64,000 nucleotides of DNA from Rhodococcus oxybenzonivorans (GTDB taxonomy: Bacteria > Actinomycetota > Actinomycetes > Mycobacteriales > Mycobacteriaceae). Both the position numbers and the translations under genes were made by a program. The notes beneath the pieces are model-generated. The model searched no databases. It was not told the DNA's origin and saw nothing but the letters and a program-made list of their open reading frames with translations. The stretch lies in the NCBI RefSeq assembly GCF_003130705.1, contig NZ_CP021354.1, positions 5,766,001 through 5,830,000 on the forward strand. The letters are read 5' to 3'. Numbering within the stretch: the stretch's first letter is position 1; each line of letters begins with the position of its first letter. Positions 59,621-64,000 of this stretch are shown in pieces.

Positions 59621-60213
59621 TGCGGTGGACCCGAGTGGATAACGGTGAGCTCACTGCGGGTGACTGCTCGGCCTGTGGATACCTCCCACGACTGCGTCCG
59701 AGCCCAGCGCTCGAACGACAGCAGTCCGGTCTTGTCGGCGGTCTCGTAGTCCGCGTAGTCGACGATGCCGCTGGGCGCAGTCCCGGTAGTGCCTTCCGCG
59801 GTGAACGAGGCAGTACCACGCTCGATCTGCCGGTGCACCCGGTCGTCGAGGATAACGTCACCGTTCGGCTCGAGTCCGGTGCCTTCACGCCGCATCCACA
59901 GCGTCATCTCGAGGTTGCCCTCGTCGTTCTCGACGGTCAGCCACCGCTGCCCGGTCGAGCCGTCGAGCAGGTGTTCGTGCCAGATGTATCCCTCTTCGTC
60001 GAGGGTGATCGTGCCGCGCACCACGTGGTCGATGCCTGCGTACGTGATGATGTCGCCGACACCGATCTTGTACGGGTCGTACACCTCGGGGTAGTCGGCG
60101 AGCGGATCGACGCGGGCTGGGGGCGCAGACTTCTTGCCTGTCCGGCTCCGCAGAATCAGCACGATGCCGACGATCACGACAACGATCAGCAGCAACAACA
60201 GCAGCTTGGTCAA
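59617..60213 (-). CDS. DUF4178 protein with N-terminal membrane anchor
   Basis: A 198-residue protein with a transmembrane helix at about residues 4-22 (LLLLLLIVVVIVGIVLIL) and a DUF4178 domain (YKIGVGDIITYAGIDHVVRG, then GTITLDEEGYIWHEHLL). The start is an unusual TTG at 60213, chosen because GGAGAG is ideally placed and the helix begins directly after it. First gene of the five-gene operon; promoter shared back-to-back with the iron-regulated genes. Confidence 0.85.
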   Translation of the reverse strand: MTKLLLLLLIVVVIVGIVLILRSRTGKKSAPPARVDPLADYPEVYDPYKIGVGDIITYAGIDHVVRGTITLDEEGYIWHEHLLDGSTGQRWLTVENDEGNLEMTLWMRREGTGLEPNGDVILDDRVHRQIERGTASFTAEGTTGTAPSGIVDYADYETADKTGLLSFERWARTQSWEVSTGRAVTRSELTVIHSGPPQ

Positions 60214-60346
60214 CGGTCTCTCCTGGCTCGGCGGCTCCGGCACGTGAGGCCCGTGACCGGCCCCCACCGGTGTGTCACCTTACTGTGCGACGCCTCCTCC
60301 GGTCTTCCCCGAGCGCAGAACGTACCGATTGCACAAGCGATGTAAC

Positions 60347-60365
60347 AAAGGTTAGCCTAACCGAA
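60347..60365. promoter_or_regulatory. IdeR/DtxR iron box
   Basis: AAAGGTTAGCCTAACCGAA matches the 19-base IdeR consensus (TTAGGTTAGSCTAACCTAA) at all central positions, with GGTTAG and CTAACC as perfect arms. It is 46 bases upstream of the isochorismatase start, the classical place for iron-dependent repression of siderophore genes. Confidence 0.88.
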
Positions 60366-60410
60366 TGTTCGAGGGGTTCTTCCAAGGCTCGACCGACAGT
60401 GAGGGAATAC

Positions 60411-61058
60411 ATGGCCATCCCGCCGATTGCGACGTACCCGATTCCGGATGTTTCCGAAGTACCCGAATCGAAAGTCTCCTGGCGTCTCGACCCTCGACGG
60501 TCCGCACTGCTCATCCACGACATGCAGAACTACTTCATCGACGCCTACGACGTGCACTCGGAGCCGATGTCGACCGCGCTCGCCAACATGATCCGCATCC
60601 GCGAAGCCTGCTCGCTCGCAGGGATTCCCGTCGTCTACACGATGCAACCGGGCGACCAGCACCCCTCACGACGTGGCATTCTCGCCGATTTCTGGGGCCC
60701 CGGACTTTCGTCGGGCCGCGACACCGAGGTGATCGAACCGCTGGCACCACGCGCCGGCGACATCCAGGTGACGAAGTGGCGGTATTCGGCATTTCAGCGC
60801 ACCGACCTCCGGCAGCTGCTGGGCCACCACGGTCGTGATCAGCTGATCGTCACCGGCGTATACACGCACATGGGGTGCATGCTCAGCGCGGCCGAGGCTT
60901 TCATGTCGGATGTCCAACCCTTCCTCGTTTCCGACGCGACCGCGGATTTCAGTCGTGAAGAACATCTGATGGCATTGACGTACGCGTCCAAGCGATGCGG
61001 CTCGGTGCTCACCACCGACGCCCTGGTATCCGCGCTCGCCCCCCTCGAAGTCGGCTGA
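60411..61058 (+). CDS. dhbB: isochorismatase (2,3-dihydroxybenzoate pathway)
   Basis: A 215-residue cysteine-hydrolase-fold enzyme of the EntB/DhbB N-terminal type: D37 in IHDMQNYF, K122 in VTKWRYSAF, and VTGVYTHMGCMLSA, in which Gly155 replaces the catalytic Cys of amidases, as in isochorismatases. It hydrolyses isochorismate to 2,3-dihydro-2,3-dihydroxybenzoate plus pyruvate. No C-terminal aryl carrier protein is fused, unlike EntB. ATG 60411 with GAGGGA upstream; an iron box precedes it and an NRPS follows. Confidence 0.9.
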   Translation: MAIPPIATYPIPDVSEVPESKVSWRLDPRRSALLIHDMQNYFIDAYDVHSEPMSTALANMIRIREACSLAGIPVVYTMQPGDQHPSRRGILADFWGPGLSSGRDTEVIEPLAPRAGDIQVTKWRYSAFQRTDLRQLLGHHGRDQLIVTGVYTHMGCMLSAAEAFMSDVQPFLVSDATADFSREEHLMALTYASKRCGSVLTTDALVSALAPLEVG

Positions 61059-61116
61059 CCACCGCAGAGGTCGCAAGCCGGAAGCCCACGCCGACAAATA
61101 CCAGGAGCACCGTCAG

Positions 61117-64000
<2,884 letters not shown>

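Overview
The window is dense, high-GC actinobacterial DNA, most likely from Rhodococcus (R. jostii/R. opacus type). Pointers are a complete Mce lipid-import operon, frequent GTG starts with ATGA/GTGA gene overlaps, many acyl-CoA ligases, dehydrogenases, crotonases and thiolases, a Rv2597-Rv2601-like membrane/polyamine cluster and an IdeR-type iron box in front of catechol-siderophore genes. I see no rRNA, tRNA, insertion sequence, phage or CRISPR. Genus assignment is inference from content.

Layout. (1) 1-6414, minus strand: two tandem molybdopterin oxidoreductases (the first cut by the window edge), an AAHS-type MFS transporter and an acyl-CoA ligase. (2) 6650-11211: a translationally coupled minus-strand operon, Rieske oxygenase > crotonase > hotdog protein > family III CoA-transferase, divergent from a TetR gene with palindromic operator DNA between them. 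(3) 11257-20892, minus strand: Mkl/MceG ATPase, two YrbE permeases, MceA-F and one Mce-associated protein. (4) 21354-24484, minus strand: a second TetR and an SDR > ferredoxin > P450 operon. A near-identical 24-25 bp motif stands upstream of the mce operon, of this TetR and in the region upstream of the P450 operon and the next ligase, suggesting one regulon. (5) 25108-31072, plus strand: ligase > metallo-beta-lactamase hydrolase > two crotonases > two LysR genes. (6) 31076-42080: a beta-oxidation region with two thiolases, two SDRs, a ligase, three acyl-CoA dehydrogenases and an MFS transporter.

(7) 42100-46546, minus strand: MHS-family transporter > response regulator > histidine kinase > TAXI-type binding lipoprotein, with no TRAP permease. 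(8) 46684-52555: family III CoA-transferase and glutaryl-CoA dehydrogenase divergent from a LacI regulator (probable glutarate use), then a ligase and a crotonase. (9) 52599-56492: homogentisate operon hmgA > unknown gene > fumarylacetoacetase, with a MarR regulator and matching operator candidates in both promoters. The unknown gene occupies the slot where a maleylacetoacetate isomerase would be expected. (10) 56635-60213: DUF4178 > DUF2617 > DUF4247 > DUF350 > membrane polyamine aminopropyltransferase-like operon. (11) 60347-64000, plus strand: IdeR box, isochorismatase and the start of a DhbF-like NRPS whose adenylation domain carries a threonine-type code, pointing to a 2,3-dihydroxybenzoate-threonine siderophore of rhodochelin type.

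Three copies of a long perfect or near-perfect palindrome (core GTGAGTACTT ... AAGTACTCAC) lie at gene ends between 46.6 and 56.6 kb; two of them supply the last codons and the stop codon of the gene they follow.
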